Below, in pieces: positions 42,705 through 55,862 of a stretch of DNA of 64,000 bases. Positions within the stretch are counted from its first letter, which is position 1. Each line of letters starts with the position of its first letter. Under the pieces are notes generated by a model. That model was not told where the DNA came from and searched no databases. It saw only the letters and a list, made by a program, of their open reading frames with translations. Position numbers and translations under genes: made by a program. This stretch comes from a bacterium. Lineage in GTDB: Bacteria; Planctomycetota; JAFGQW01. The stretch spans positions 620,001-684,000 of the forward strand of contig JAUHXU010000002.1 in the NCBI GenBank assembly GCA_030426805.1, read 5' to 3'.

Positions 42705-45252
42705 GCGCGGCGCGGCGCGCCAGCAACGGCGTCGCCGCGAGCGCGAGCAGCGCGACGATCGCGATCCAGCCGCCGAGCGAGAACGACGACGGCGCGTACC
42801 GGAAGACGACTTCGACGGCGCCGGCCGGCACCGCGACCGCGCGCCCGGCGCCGTTGGCGCGCCAGATCGTCGCCGGTTCGCCGTTGACCGTGGCCTCCCA
42901 GCCGGGATACCACGTCTCGGCGAGGAAGAGCCAGCACGCGCGCGGAGCGGTCGCGGTCAGGCGTACGTGCTGCGGCGACCTGCGCTCGATCGTCACCGGC
43001 GCGTCGATCGGCTCGCCGGCCGCGCCCGGCTCGAGCGTCGCATCGCCGTCGACGCGCAACACGACCTCGCGACGGGGGTCGAAGTCCGGTGCGAGCACCG
43101 CCGTGACGTCGGCGCCGAGCGCGTCGTCGCGCCACGCGGCCAGCGTCGCAGCCGGGATGCGGGTGCGGGTGGCCACCGCCTGCAGCGGCGCCCCTTGCGC
43201 GAGCATCCCCGTCGCGCCGGCGCGCAGGTCCGCACGGATACGGTCGGCCGGTGCCGGCTGCGGGCGCACGATCCGCGCGGCCGGCACGAGGAACGCACGG
43301 GGGAACGCACCCGGGTTGCGATAGACGCGCAGGTCGTACGGCGCCCAACTCGCGCGGCGGTTCGGATCGAACGTCGCGGCCCCTTCGAAGACGTCGCCGT
43401 CGACGCGGGCGATCTCCGTGTCGTTCGCGAGCGCCACGAGCGCGGGGTTGCGCGCCGGGTCGTCGAAGATCGCGCCCCGCGGCGCGATCGCGTAGCGCAC
43501 GTTGTAGAGATCGCCGAGGCGCTCGGCCCCCGCGGCGAGCTCGAACCCCGGCGTCGGATCGGCGGGCGCGAAGTAGCGCGTCGCGATCTGCTGCATCCAG
43601 TCCGGGTAGAGCTGGTAGTAGATGTGCAGCATGTCGATCCCGAACAGCACGTTGTAGTTCGGGTCGAGCGAGTTGCGGGCGACGTCGTAGGGCGCGAGGT
43701 CGCCACTCCACCCGCGGGCACGGTTGTAGGCGTTCGTGAACACCTGACGCCCGAGATCGGTCGAGACGACACGGTAGGGCGCCGCGTCTTCGCCGGCGTC
43801 TCGCCGGATCGCGTCGACCGTCTTCGGGGCCTCGGTCCAACGCGGTGTCGCGACCTTCGGGTTGTGGTGACCGAGCGCCTGGAACAAGTCGCCCCAGCAG
43901 AACACCGCGATCGCGACCGCGACGCCGATGGCGTACTTCGCGCGCCCGCCGGAGAGCACGCGCGCCGCGAGGAGCGTGATGCCGAGTGCCGCGAGCACCG
44001 CGAGCGCGAGGTCGGCATACAGCAGGTAGCGGTCGTGGAATCGGAACAGCTTGAACCCCGGCACGACGTGCCAGAACACGTTGAGCAGTCCGCCGTTCTT
44101 CCCGAGTGCGAGCAGGATCGAGAGCACGAGCAGCGTCAGCCCGACGAGGACGCCGCGGTGCCGCCAGCCGAGGGCGAGTGCGACGATCAGCAGGAGCAGC
44201 GGCAGTAGTCCGACATACGCGGTCATCTCCCAGTAGAGCATCTTGCTCCCGGGGATCTGCCGGAACCCGCCCGAGGCCATCGTCAGCGAGCTGCCGTCGG
44301 GTGCGAGGAGTGGGCGGCCGGCGCGATCGCGCGCCGCGGTCTCACCGAGCGTCGCCGGATCGCCGAACGCGCCGGGCACCACGAACCCCGCGAGGTGCTC
44401 CCAGCGGTATTCCCACTCGGTCGCCTGCTCGAACGTCATGCCCTCGGCGCGGGGGCCGACCGCGTTCAACTCGCGGGTCGGCAGGATCTGCGGCAACGTC
44501 AACAGCAGCCCGAGTGTGACCGACCAGAGCAGACCGCCACCGGTGCGCAACGCTTCGGCACGACCGCCGCCCGTCGCCCGCCACGTCCGGACGATGACCC
44601 ACAGCCCGAAGAACCCGCCGATCAGGAGGTTCTGATACGCGATCTGCGGGTGGCCGCCGAGCACCGTCAGCGCGACGCAGAGCGCGATCGCGATCAATGT
44701 CGTCGGCGCGCGCCGCGTCGCGTAGCGGTCGATCAGCACGAGGAGCAACGGGATCCACACCGCCGATGCGGTCATGTTCAGGTGCTTCACGTGCGTGACG
44801 AAGAACCCCGAGAGCGCGAAGACGATCGCCGCGACGATCGACGCCGACCGCAGTGCGCCGAGTTGGCGGGCGAACATCGCCGCGAACCCGCCGGCGAGCG
44901 CGACGTGCAGCAGGATGCTCCAATTGAACGCGACCGGAAGCGGCAGCAGCGCGTAGAGCACGATGTTCGGCGGGTAGAGCGCGCCGACCTGCCCCTCCGC
45001 GTGCAGCGGAAAGCCGGTGCCGATCGCGTCGCACCACAGCGGGAACCGGCCGGCGCCGAGTTCCTGCTGGAAGAAGTGCTTCATCGGGTAGTTCAGATGC
45101 CACAGATCCGAACCCGAGATGTCGTGCGTGAAGAAGAGGCTCGCACCGGTCGCGATCCCGGTGCCGTAGAACGCGATCGCGGCGATCAACGTCACGAAAC
45201 CGGCGATGGCGCCGGTCACGAGCAACTCGCGGCGGCTCGGGGATGCGGGCAT
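42685..45252 (-). CDS. YfhO-like polytopic membrane protein
   Basis: 855-residue membrane protein with about 12 helices in the first 430 residues, one at the extreme C-terminus, and a large extracytoplasmic domain between about 440 and 815. Early phrases such as FTHDISGSDLWHLNYPMKHFF and EGQVGALYPPNIVLYALLP match the YfhO family (GT-C-like fold; in Gram-positives it contributes to lipoteichoic-acid glycosylation). Here it is likely a lipid-linked sugar transferase acting outside the membrane. AGGAGTG precedes the ATG. The 3' end overlaps the CotH gene by 20 bp. Confidence 0.88.
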   Translation of the reverse strand: MPASPSRRELLVTGAIAGFVTLIAAIAFYGTGIATGASLFFTHDISGSDLWHLNYPMKHFFQQELGAGRFPLWCDAIGTGFPLHAEGQVGALYPPNIVLYALLPLPVAFNWSILLHVALAGGFAAMFARQLGALRSASIVAAIVFALSGFFVTHVKHLNMTASAVWIPLLLVLIDRYATRRAPTTLIAIALCVALTVLGGHPQIAYQNLLIGGFFGLWVIVRTWRATGGGRAEALRTGGGLLWSVTLGLLLTLPQILPTRELNAVGPRAEGMTFEQATEWEYRWEHLAGFVVPGAFGDPATLGETAARDRAGRPLLAPDGSSLTMASGGFRQIPGSKMLYWEMTAYVGLLPLLLLIVALALGWRHRGVLVGLTLLVLSILLALGKNGGLLNVFWHVVPGFKLFRFHDRYLLYADLALAVLAALGITLLAARVLSGGRAKYAIGVAVAIAVFCWGDLFQALGHHNPKVATPRWTEAPKTVDAIRRDAGEDAAPYRVVSTDLGRQVFTNAYNRARGWSGDLAPYDVARNSLDPNYNVLFGIDMLHIYYQLYPDWMQQIATRYFAPADPTPGFELAAGAERLGDLYNVRYAIAPRGAIFDDPARNPALVALANDTEIARVDGDVFEGAATFDPNRRASWAPYDLRVYRNPGAFPRAFLVPAARIVRPQPAPADRIRADLRAGATGMLAQGAPLQAVATRTRIPAATLAAWRDDALGADVTAVLAPDFDPRREVVLRVDGDATLEPGAAGEPIDAPVTIERRSPQHVRLTATAPRACWLFLAETWYPGWEATVNGEPATIWRANGAGRAVAVPAGAVEVVFRYAPSSFSLGGWIAIVALLALAATPLLARRAALRGRPA

Positions 45253-45332
45253 CGGGACACTCCTCGCGCGGGTCGTGGCGAGGCGGTATTCAACCAGATC
45301 GGTCGCGGCGCGACAACCGAGGCCGGAGCGGC

Positions 45333-46169
45333 TCAGACGAGAACCTGGTTCGTCCCGTTCATCCGCGCGAACTCGAGCGTGCGGCGACCGCGCTCGAGCA
45401 GTTGCGCGGGGCGCTCGCTGCCGGTCGGCCCGTGGGCGATCACGACGCTGATCGTCGCGTGCAGGGCGTCGTCACCCGGCTCGAGGGGCGACGATTCCAC
45501 CGCGTCGCGAATGCGCGCGCCGAGCCGGTAGACCGAGTCGGCGGGGGCATTCGACACGAGAAGCGCGTGGGCGTTGTCGTCGGTCTTGAAGATCGGGTCG
45601 TCGTGGCGGAGCACACGTCGGATCACGTCGAGGACGCGCTCCTCGAGCCCCGCGCGGTTCGCTTCGCCGCAGCGCTCGACGAGGTCGTCGAGGGCGTCGA
45701 TCGAGAACATCACGAGCGACACGGTGGACTCGTCGCGTCGTGCGACTTCGTAGGCGACGTCGAGTTCGTCGGCGAGCAGCGAGGCGCGAAGGCAGTCGGC
45801 TCGGTCGATCGTCGCGGCGTCGCGGATCTCGTCGACCCGCAGGAGTGCGCGCAGGCTCGCGCTCGGGAGGAAACGAAACTGCCGATCGCCGATCGTCAGC
45901 GCGCAGTCGGGCTCGAGGCGCGTGGGCCCGTCGATCGCGACGCCGTCCACCTCGACGCGCGCGCTGTCGCCGATCGGCTCGACCGATATCGCGATCGTGT
46001 CGCCCTGGTGGTTCGCACGCAACAGCGCCGCACCGACCGGGGTCACGACCTCGGTCAGCAGGAGCCGGCGCGGTCGGCCGTCGTCGAAATAGACGAGGCA
46101 CGGCACACCGGCGCCCGGGTCGCAGTCGCGCGACGTCAGCAGTTGCGACTCGGTCGGACGATCGGCCAT
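45333..46169 (-). CDS. FHA plus degenerate GGDEF domain protein
   Basis: 278-residue cytoplasmic protein. The first roughly 105 residues read as a forkhead-associated-like beta domain (ending LTIGDRQFRFLPS). Residues of about 110-278 resemble a GGDEF domain in layout, with strands, helices and a C-terminal block like ASxGVA...AD.ALY.AK..GRN, here TISVVIAHG and LEFARMNGTNQVLV. The GGDEF motif itself is replaced by TDDNA, so c-di-GMP synthesis is not expected; it may be a sensor or adaptor. ATG 46169 is chosen where the similarity begins. Confidence 0.7.
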   Translation of the reverse strand: MADRPTESQLLTSRDCDPGAGVPCLVYFDDGRPRRLLLTEVVTPVGAALLRANHQGDTIAISVEPIGDSARVEVDGVAIDGPTRLEPDCALTIGDRQFRFLPSASLRALLRVDEIRDAATIDRADCLRASLLADELDVAYEVARRDESTVSLVMFSIDALDDLVERCGEANRAGLEERVLDVIRRVLRHDDPIFKTDDNAHALLVSNAPADSVYRLGARIRDAVESSPLEPGDDALHATISVVIAHGPTGSERPAQLLERGRRTLEFARMNGTNQVLV

Positions 46170-46316
46170 CGCTCGGTGGGCTCCCTCGGACCCGGATCCC
46201 CGGGCCGTCCGTCGGCCGGGATCCACAGGTCTGTTATCGGAGCGATCTCCGACCCGCTGAACCTCGTCCCAGAGCGAGCGCCGGTCCCAGTGCGGGACCC
46301 GGTGCGGGACTCGGCG

Positions 46317-47771
46317 TCAGGCCGTCTCGCCGAGGCGCGTGATCGCGTGCTCGAGGCGGCGGGCAACCGCGTCCCGGCCGAGGATCTCCATGCTCTCGAC
46401 GAGCGGCGGCGTCTGCTTCGAGCCGGTGACGGCGACCCGCAGGCACATGAAGACGTTGCCGCGCTTCCACTCGCGCTCGGTCGCGAGCGCGTCCACCGCG
46501 GCCTCGTAGTCGGCGCCGGTGGGCGCGGCGTCGAGCGCCGGAAGCCGGTCGGCGAACCCGCGAAGCGCCTCGCGCGCGAACGCGCGGTCGCACTTCTTCG
46601 GGACGAGCAACTCGGGGTCGTAGTCGGTCGGATCCGCGAAGAAGAAGTCGGTCATCGGCGCGACCTCGTCGAACGTCTTGATGCGCTCCTGGACGATCGG
46701 GAGGAAGCGGCGGAGCATGTCGGCCCGGTCCGCCGGGTAGCCGAACGCGAGGATGCGCTCGGCCAGCGCGTCGAGCGACATCGCGCGGACGTACTCGCCG
46801 TTGAGCCAATCGAGCTTCTCGAGGTTGAAGACCGGCGCGGCCGACGGGTTGATGCGGTCGATCGAGAACTGCTCGACGAGGGTCGCGAAGTCGAAGATCT
46901 CCTCGCCCGACTCGAGGCTGTAGCCGAGCAGCGCGAGGAAGTTGACGATCGCCTCGGGCAGGTAGCCCTTCTCGGTGTACCAGTCGATGCTGACCGGGTT
47001 CTTGCGCTTGGAGATCTTCGACTTGTCCTTGTTGCGCAGCAGCGGGACGTGCGCGAGCTTCGGCATCGGGTAGCCGAGCGCGTCGTAGATGAAGACGTGC
47101 TTCGGCACCGAGCTGATCCACTCCTCGGCGCGGATCACGTGCGTGATCCCCATCAGGTGGTCGTCGACGACGTTCGCGAGGTGGTAGGTCGGGAACCCGT
47201 CGCCCTTGAGGAGCACCTGATCGTCGATGTTGGCGTTCTCGAACGTGATCGCGCCGCGCACCTCGTCGGTGAACGTCGTCGACCCCTCGTTCGGCACCCG
47301 CAAGCGGACGACGTGGGGCTTGCCGGCGCGCAGCCACTCGTCGACCTTCGCCTTCGGCGCATCGCGCCACGTGCCGTCGTAGCGGGGGGGCTGCTTCGCC
47401 TCCTTCTGACGCTGGCGCATCGCGGCGAGTTCGTCGGGCGTGCAGAAGCACGGATACGCCGTGCCGGCGTCGACCATCCGCTTGACGTGGTCGTGGTAGA
47501 TGTCGAGTCGCTCGGACTGGCGGTAGGGGCCGTGCGGGCCACCGACGTCCGGCCCCTCGTCCCAGCCGAGACCGAGCCACGCGAGGCTCCGGAAGATCGC
47601 CGCTTCCGACGCCGCCGTCGAGCGCTCGCGGTCGGTGTCCTCGATCCGCAGGACGAACTGCCCGCCGGTCTGCATGGCGAGCGCCTTGTTGAACACCGCG
47701 ACGTAGGCGGTGCCGACGTGCGGGTCGCCGGTCGGGCTCGGGGCGATGCGGGTGCGGGCGGGCTGGGTCAT
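46317..47771 (-). CDS. gltX: Glutamyl-tRNA synthetase
   Basis: 484-residue class I synthetase. The HIGH-equivalent is PSPTGDPHVGTAY near residues 11-23, and the KMSKS-equivalent is SKISKRKN at about 235-243. RIEDTDRERS, HVIRAEEWISS and the C-terminal helical anticodon-binding region are all present. There is no zinc-type cysteine cluster in the acceptor-binding insert. AGGAG lies eight bases before the ATG at 47771. Whether it also charges tRNA-Gln depends on GatCAB, which is not in this window. Confidence 0.96.
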   Translation of the reverse strand: MTQPARTRIAPSPTGDPHVGTAYVAVFNKALAMQTGGQFVLRIEDTDRERSTAASEAAIFRSLAWLGLGWDEGPDVGGPHGPYRQSERLDIYHDHVKRMVDAGTAYPCFCTPDELAAMRQRQKEAKQPPRYDGTWRDAPKAKVDEWLRAGKPHVVRLRVPNEGSTTFTDEVRGAITFENANIDDQVLLKGDGFPTYHLANVVDDHLMGITHVIRAEEWISSVPKHVFIYDALGYPMPKLAHVPLLRNKDKSKISKRKNPVSIDWYTEKGYLPEAIVNFLALLGYSLESGEEIFDFATLVEQFSIDRINPSAAPVFNLEKLDWLNGEYVRAMSLDALAERILAFGYPADRADMLRRFLPIVQERIKTFDEVAPMTDFFFADPTDYDPELLVPKKCDRAFAREALRGFADRLPALDAAPTGADYEAAVDALATEREWKRGNVFMCLRVAVTGSKQTPPLVESMEILGRDAVARRLEHAITRLGETA

Positions 47772-47829
47772 CGGAGGGCTCCTCGTCGTACGGACGAGTG
47801 GCCTCATAGCACATGTCCGCGATGGCGGG

Positions 47830-49491
47830 CTAGCCGCCGAGGGCGTCGAGGTCGTGCATCAGGTCGCGGGCGTCGCGGCCGAAGTGGTCGTGGAGGCGTC
47901 GATAGATCGCGTAGACGCGGTCGTAGGCGTCACGGCGCGTCGGGTCGGGGGTGACGGTCCGGGCGATCGGTGCACCGAGACACGCGACGGCGTCGGCCGG
48001 TGTGGGGAACGCGTCGGCGGCCAGTGCGCCGAAGATCGCCGCGCCGCGTGCGACGGTCTCGTCGCTCGCCGACACCGCGAGCGGGCGGTCGAGCACGTCG
48101 GCGTAGACCTGGGTGAGGAACGGGTTCGATCGCGGGAGGCCACCGCACACGACGAGGCGATCGATCGGGATCCCGGCATCGCGATAGGCTTCGACGATGA
48201 CGCGTGCACCGAACGCGGTGCCCTCGATCAACGCGCGGTAGATCTGCGCGGCGTCGGTGTCGAGGCGCAGGCCGACGAGGGCGCCGGACAGCGCGCCGTC
48301 CATCAGCACGCTCCGGTTGCCCTGGTGCCAGTCGAGCGCGACGACCCCGCCGGCGCCCGGCGGCACGTGCGCGGCGCGTTCGCTCAGCAGCGCGTGCACG
48401 TCGCCGCCGTGACTCCGTGCCGCGGCGTCGACGACTTCCTGCGGCAGGCACTCTCGCAGGTGCCACGCGAACAGGTCGCCGACGGCCGCCTGGCCGGACT
48501 CGTAGCCGTAGTAGCCGGGGAGAATGCCGTCGCGCACGAGGCCGGCGAATCCCTCGAAGCGGTACGGGTGGTCGGCCATCGCGAGTTGGCAACTGCTCGT
48601 GCCCATGATCGCGACCATCGTCCCGGGACCCGCGACACCCGCGCCGGGGACGCCCGCGTGCGCGTCGATCGTCGCGGCGCTGACCGGGGTGCCGGGGCGC
48701 AAGCCGAAGCGCTCCGCCGCCGCGGCGGTCACATGGCCCGCGCAGGTGCCCGGCGCGACGATCGGCCCCGACGTGCGCTGCGCGAAGTCCGCGAGGCGCG
48801 GATCGACCGCGGCGAGAAACGCCTCTCCGGGATCCCCCGAGTCCGCGTTCCACAGCCCCTTGTAGCCGGCCGCACACGCGTTGCGCGTCTCGCGCCCGGT
48901 GAGCTGTCGCACGACCCAATCGCCGCCCTCGACGAACCGCTCGGCGGCGGCGTAGAGGTCGGGCGCCTCGCGCAGCACCTGCAGCGCTTTCGGCAGGAGC
49001 CACTCGAGGCCGATCCGTCCGCCGTAGTAGGTGAGGAACGATTCGTCGCGCGCCTGCGCGACCGTGTTCAGATGCTCGGCGTCGGTGTGCGCCGCGTGGT
49101 GCTTCCAGAGCTTCGGCCACGCGTGCGGTCGGCGCGCGAACGTCGGCACGTCGCACAACGGAGTGCCGTCGGCTGTGGTCGGGAGCGGCGTGCACGCGGT
49201 GAACGCGACACCGACGCCGACGATCGCGTGTGCGTCCCGACCCGCGTGCGCCAGCGCGCCACGGATCGCGTCGGCCGCGCCGTCGAGCCAATCGTGCGGA
49301 TGCTGCAGCGCCCAGTGTCGGCCGAGTGGCTCGCCGGTCGGCAGCGCCCGGTCGAGGACGCCGTGTCGGTAGGGGGCCGATGCGGTGCCGACCTCGCGGC
49401 CGTCGACGATCGACACCATCGCGGCGCGGACCGATTCGGTCCCGAAATCGAGGCCCAGGGCGATGCCGTCGTCGGTCGACTGAGGGGTCAC
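47830..49491 (-). CDS. araB: Ribulokinase (FGGY family)
   Basis: 553-residue sugar kinase, normal for ribulokinase. N-terminal LGLDFGTESVRA is the phosphate-binding loop 1; GVGVAFTACTPLP, DESFLTYYGGRIGLEWLLPK and EGGDWVVRQLTG are ribulokinase-like; the C-terminal half has ATP-site motifs MGTSSC and VVCGGLPRSNPFL. Phosphorylates L-ribulose (or D-ribulose) at O5. It is alone: araA and araD are not adjacent, and gltX lies 58 bp downstream. The start is GTG at 49491. Confidence 0.92.
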   Translation of the reverse strand: MTPQSTDDGIALGLDFGTESVRAAMVSIVDGREVGTASAPYRHGVLDRALPTGEPLGRHWALQHPHDWLDGAADAIRGALAHAGRDAHAIVGVGVAFTACTPLPTTADGTPLCDVPTFARRPHAWPKLWKHHAAHTDAEHLNTVAQARDESFLTYYGGRIGLEWLLPKALQVLREAPDLYAAAERFVEGGDWVVRQLTGRETRNACAAGYKGLWNADSGDPGEAFLAAVDPRLADFAQRTSGPIVAPGTCAGHVTAAAAERFGLRPGTPVSAATIDAHAGVPGAGVAGPGTMVAIMGTSSCQLAMADHPYRFEGFAGLVRDGILPGYYGYESGQAAVGDLFAWHLRECLPQEVVDAAARSHGGDVHALLSERAAHVPPGAGGVVALDWHQGNRSVLMDGALSGALVGLRLDTDAAQIYRALIEGTAFGARVIVEAYRDAGIPIDRLVVCGGLPRSNPFLTQVYADVLDRPLAVSASDETVARGAAIFGALAADAFPTPADAVACLGAPIARTVTPDPTRRDAYDRVYAIYRRLHDHFGRDARDLMHDLDALGG

Positions 49492-49825
49492 GTCGCGGCT
49501 ACTCCGGTGGTGCTTGCTGGTGCGATTGCGTTAAAGCGATACCAGGAAACCGGTTGCGACGAGTGGCGTCAAGCGGTGCTCGTCGGCCCTCGCCCGAGCG
49601 GCGCGAATCGCCGAACGGCGGCGACCCAAAACGAGCCGTGGAGAGAAAAATCCGAGTTCGGGGAGCGTTCGGACCTCGTAGCCGCAACTCGTTGTCGAGC
49701 CGAGGGTAACGAGCGGGGCGCAAAACGGCCCAAAGGCCTTTCAAAAACCGAACATATCCCTACAATCGAACCTAAGCGAAAGGGGGACCGCAGGTTGGCC
49801 GGTGGCCGGGGATAGTCGCCCTGTC

Positions 49826-49853
49826 TTGACAGCCCAAGATGTAGTGTTAGATT
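49826..49853 (+). promoter_or_regulatory. Promoter of nrdJ with NrdR-box-like spacer
   Basis: Perfect TTGACA at 49826-49831 and TAGATT at 49848-49853, 16-bp spacer. The spacer, read on the minus strand, contains ACACTACATCTTG, close to published NrdR boxes (ACACwATATCTTG-like). A second box, usually needed for NrdR, was not found. A possible second promoter is TACAAT at 49761-49766. Confidence 0.6.
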
Positions 49854-50390
49854 GCGTCTCGCCAAAAAAACAGGGCTACAGGTTGGGGAGGGGTTCTCCG
49901 ACCGTGCGAGTGGTGCCGGGATCGGCATCGGGCTCGAGCCGAGGGACGGCGATGCGCTCCGATCGGGGCGCGCGTCGGCGGCTCGAAAGCCGGATGCGAC
50001 CCGGGTGGCGTCCGGACCTGGGCGGTTCCGAGCGTCGACCGAGTGGGACAGCGGCCGTCGAGGCCGCCCGTGCCCGGTCGTCGAAACACGGATCCGACCA
50101 TGCGGGACCGGAGGTCGGCCACGAGCGCCTTCCCCTCCTCGTGCTCGTCGGCGCACCGGTGCGACCGACACACCGACCCGAGGGTCGATCGAAAGGGCCG
50201 ATCGATCGCGAGCGGTGGTGGCGTCGGGACACCCGGCGCCGACGGGCACGCCCTTTTTGCTGGCGGCGCGATCGATCGAAGCCCATCGGTCGAAGACGCG
50301 CGTGGAAGCGAACGGCGAATCGACAGCACGCGACAGACACGCGACAGAAGCACGCGACAGAAGCACACGCGACAACGCAAAGGTGGATGC
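49854..50390 (+). other. Long untranslated leader of nrdJ
   Basis: About 530 nt between the promoter and the nrdJ ATG with no credible gene: open frames lack ribosome sites and shift phase. It contains several CGATCG-rich inverted repeats (for example 50184-50213) and a C(3)T(5) run near 50248-50255. A cluster of five CGACA direct repeats (50321-50375) sits just before the ribosome site AAAGGTGG. I could not match the conserved core of the cobalamin riboswitch. Confidence 0.5.
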
Positions 50391-53867
<3,477 letters not shown>

Positions 53868-53892
53868 TCGACGCCCTCTGATCCGACCGACT

Positions 53893-53935
53893 CGGCCGGC
53901 GAGACCACGCGTCTCGCCGGCCGATTGTGTTTTTT
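53893..53935 (+). terminator. Intrinsic terminator after nrdJ
   Basis: Perfect 13-bp stem (53893-53905 with 53911-53923), loop CACGC, then ATTGTG and six T (53930-53935). The best-formed rho-independent terminator in the window; the T-run serves the + strand only. Confidence 0.92.
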
Positions 53936-53965
53936 AGGCCCTCGCTGCCGCGACGCGTGCGCGGA

Positions 53966-55759
53966 TCAGCGGTTGGAGAGCAGGTCCGCTGCCCAGGCCG
54001 GGACGTGCGCGTTGTCGACCGGTTCGCAGCGGTAGCTGCGTTCGCTCGGCATCGCCGGGCGGATCACCGCGTCGATCGGCTCCGCTCGGCCCGGTCGGCT
54101 CGCCGAAATCGGCACGCCGGCGCTCGGGTCGGCGGCGGACCGCTCCGCGAGGCGCTTCGTGAGCGCCCACACCTGCCGATGATCGGCGCCGAGGTCGCGC
54201 AGGGCCAGCCCGCAGACGGACACGACCCGATCGCCGGCTCGGAGCGTCGTGCCGGCGAACAGGGCGGGCTCGCCGGAGGCGATCTCACCGGTCGTCACGT
54301 TGACGCCGGCGAGTCGGAGCGCGTTGAGCAGCCGGAATCCGCAGGGCCGCGCCTCTTCGGTGCGCACGAAGCGGCAGCCGAGCCACCCCGCCATGCGTTC
54401 GATCGCGATCGGTTCGTTGCCCTCGATGTGGCGCGCGAAGAACTCGTCGAGCGCGTCGGTCTCGACGACGCTCGCGACGACCCGGCGGATCGCATCGTTG
54501 CCGTCGAAGCCGCGGCGCACGCCGCCGTAGAGAAACGCCATCGAGCGCAGCACGTCGTCGAGTGTCCGCGCGCCGTCGGTGAGCCGACGGATTTCGACGT
54601 CGAGCACGAACCCGAGGACGAACCCGGCCGCGCCGACGAACGCCGTGCGGCTCGCGGAGCGCACGTCGCCGCCGCCGCGGCTCATCTCCGCGATACTGAC
54701 GCGTCCGTAGGCCGCGTGGCGCTCGAGTCGCGCGAGCCGTGCCAGCATCGCGTCGACGAGGCTCGGGGGCGCGGCGTCGCCGGTCGCGGTTCGCACGACG
54801 GTGCGGTAGGCGCGGTAGTCGCTCACCCCCGTGAGGAACCAATCCGCCTCCGAGCGGCCCGCACGGCGTGCCGGTGCGGCGGCGCGGACGTACTTCGAGT
54901 TCCACGCGCGGATCAACGACGTCGAGAAGAGCAGCGGCAACGTCGTGTCCGCGGCCGCGCCGCCGACACGCGCCGGCGAGAGGCGGTAGACGCTCGAGTT
55001 GCCGTGCGCGCGAGAGAACGGCGCGGCGCGTCCGTCGAATTGCACGAGGAACACGTAGCGCTCGAACGGGTGCACGTGGAACAGCTCCAGCTGTCGCGTC
55101 GCGATCGCGCGGAGCCGCTCGGCGAGGGGCTCGATCTCCATCGGCGGCGCCGACGACGCGACCAGCTCGAACGCGACACCGTCGGTCTCGAAGCGCGACT
55201 GCACGAGGCGCGCGCCGATCAGCAGCGGCCGGTCGATCAGCGCTTCGACGCTCGGCGCCGAGAAGCGCATCGGCGCGACCTGGGTCAAGCCGGTCGCGAC
55301 GGTCCAGCCGTCGGGAGCCACGACGTCGATGCGCGGCTCGAGCTTCGGCGCATCGACCCACCGCGGCCACGTCGACGCCGGGTCGATCAGCACGTGGTCG
55401 ATGCCGGGGTCGCGCTCGAGCTGGACCGACAGCACGACCGTCGTGTGCGATCCGGGCGTGACGCGCCAGCGGCCGGCCCGGATCTCCTCGAGCGGCAGCT
55501 CGGTGCCGGCGGTGTCGGTGGCTCGCAACCGGGTCGGCGCGAACAGCGAGCGCGTCCCGAGGCGACCCCGCCCCGCGTCGAGCGCGACCTCCATCGTCGG
55601 CGCGCGGACGCCGGTGATCGTGACGATCGCTTCGACGTCGCGCGACCGCTCCCCGAGCACCCGGATCGCGTAGGTCGCGACAGGCTGTGCGGACGCCAAC
55701 GGTTGAACGCCGAGCGCGAGGAAAACGGCGAGCGCCAAGGAGCGTGTTCGGTCGAGCAT
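53966..55759 (-). CDS. Secreted M61 glycyl-aminopeptidase-like protein lacking the zinc site
   Basis: 597-residue exported protein. Signal peptide to about residue 25, an N-terminal beta domain (about 30-190), a helical metallopeptidase-like domain (about 200-460) and a PDZ-like domain (about 490-560, LRAGDRVVSVCGLALRDL). This is the order in M61 peptidases. The zinc motif HExxHxWN is replaced: residues of about 279-286 read TSLIRAWN, and the downstream EG ligand region reads FLTGVSDY. All three metal ligands and the catalytic Glu are therefore missing, so it is a predicted pseudopeptidase, perhaps a binding or chaperone protein. Confidence 0.75.
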   Translation of the reverse strand: MLDRTRSLALAVFLALGVQPLASAQPVATYAIRVLGERSRDVEAIVTITGVRAPTMEVALDAGRGRLGTRSLFAPTRLRATDTAGTELPLEEIRAGRWRVTPGSHTTVVLSVQLERDPGIDHVLIDPASTWPRWVDAPKLEPRIDVVAPDGWTVATGLTQVAPMRFSAPSVEALIDRPLLIGARLVQSRFETDGVAFELVASSAPPMEIEPLAERLRAIATRQLELFHVHPFERYVFLVQFDGRAAPFSRAHGNSSVYRLSPARVGGAAADTTLPLLFSTSLIRAWNSKYVRAAAPARRAGRSEADWFLTGVSDYRAYRTVVRTATGDAAPPSLVDAMLARLARLERHAAYGRVSIAEMSRGGGDVRSASRTAFVGAAGFVLGFVLDVEIRRLTDGARTLDDVLRSMAFLYGGVRRGFDGNDAIRRVVASVVETDALDEFFARHIEGNEPIAIERMAGWLGCRFVRTEEARPCGFRLLNALRLAGVNVTTGEIASGEPALFAGTTLRAGDRVVSVCGLALRDLGADHRQVWALTKRLAERSAADPSAGVPISASRPGRAEPIDAVIRPAMPSERSYRCEPVDNAHVPAWAADLLSNR

Positions 55760-55862
55760 CGAGGGACCCCGAAAATACGGGCGGCGGCGCGGCATGGCCG
55801 TCGCCCCTCGAAAGCATAGCGCGGAACCGGGCCGGTGCGCGAGCACCGGTCGATATCGGTGC

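Noticed and set aside
49854..50390. Cobalamin riboswitch ahead of nrdJ
   Set aside because: I could not find the conserved core boxes (for example GCCACTG or the AAGCCAGGAGACC-type B12 box). A covariance search would settle it.
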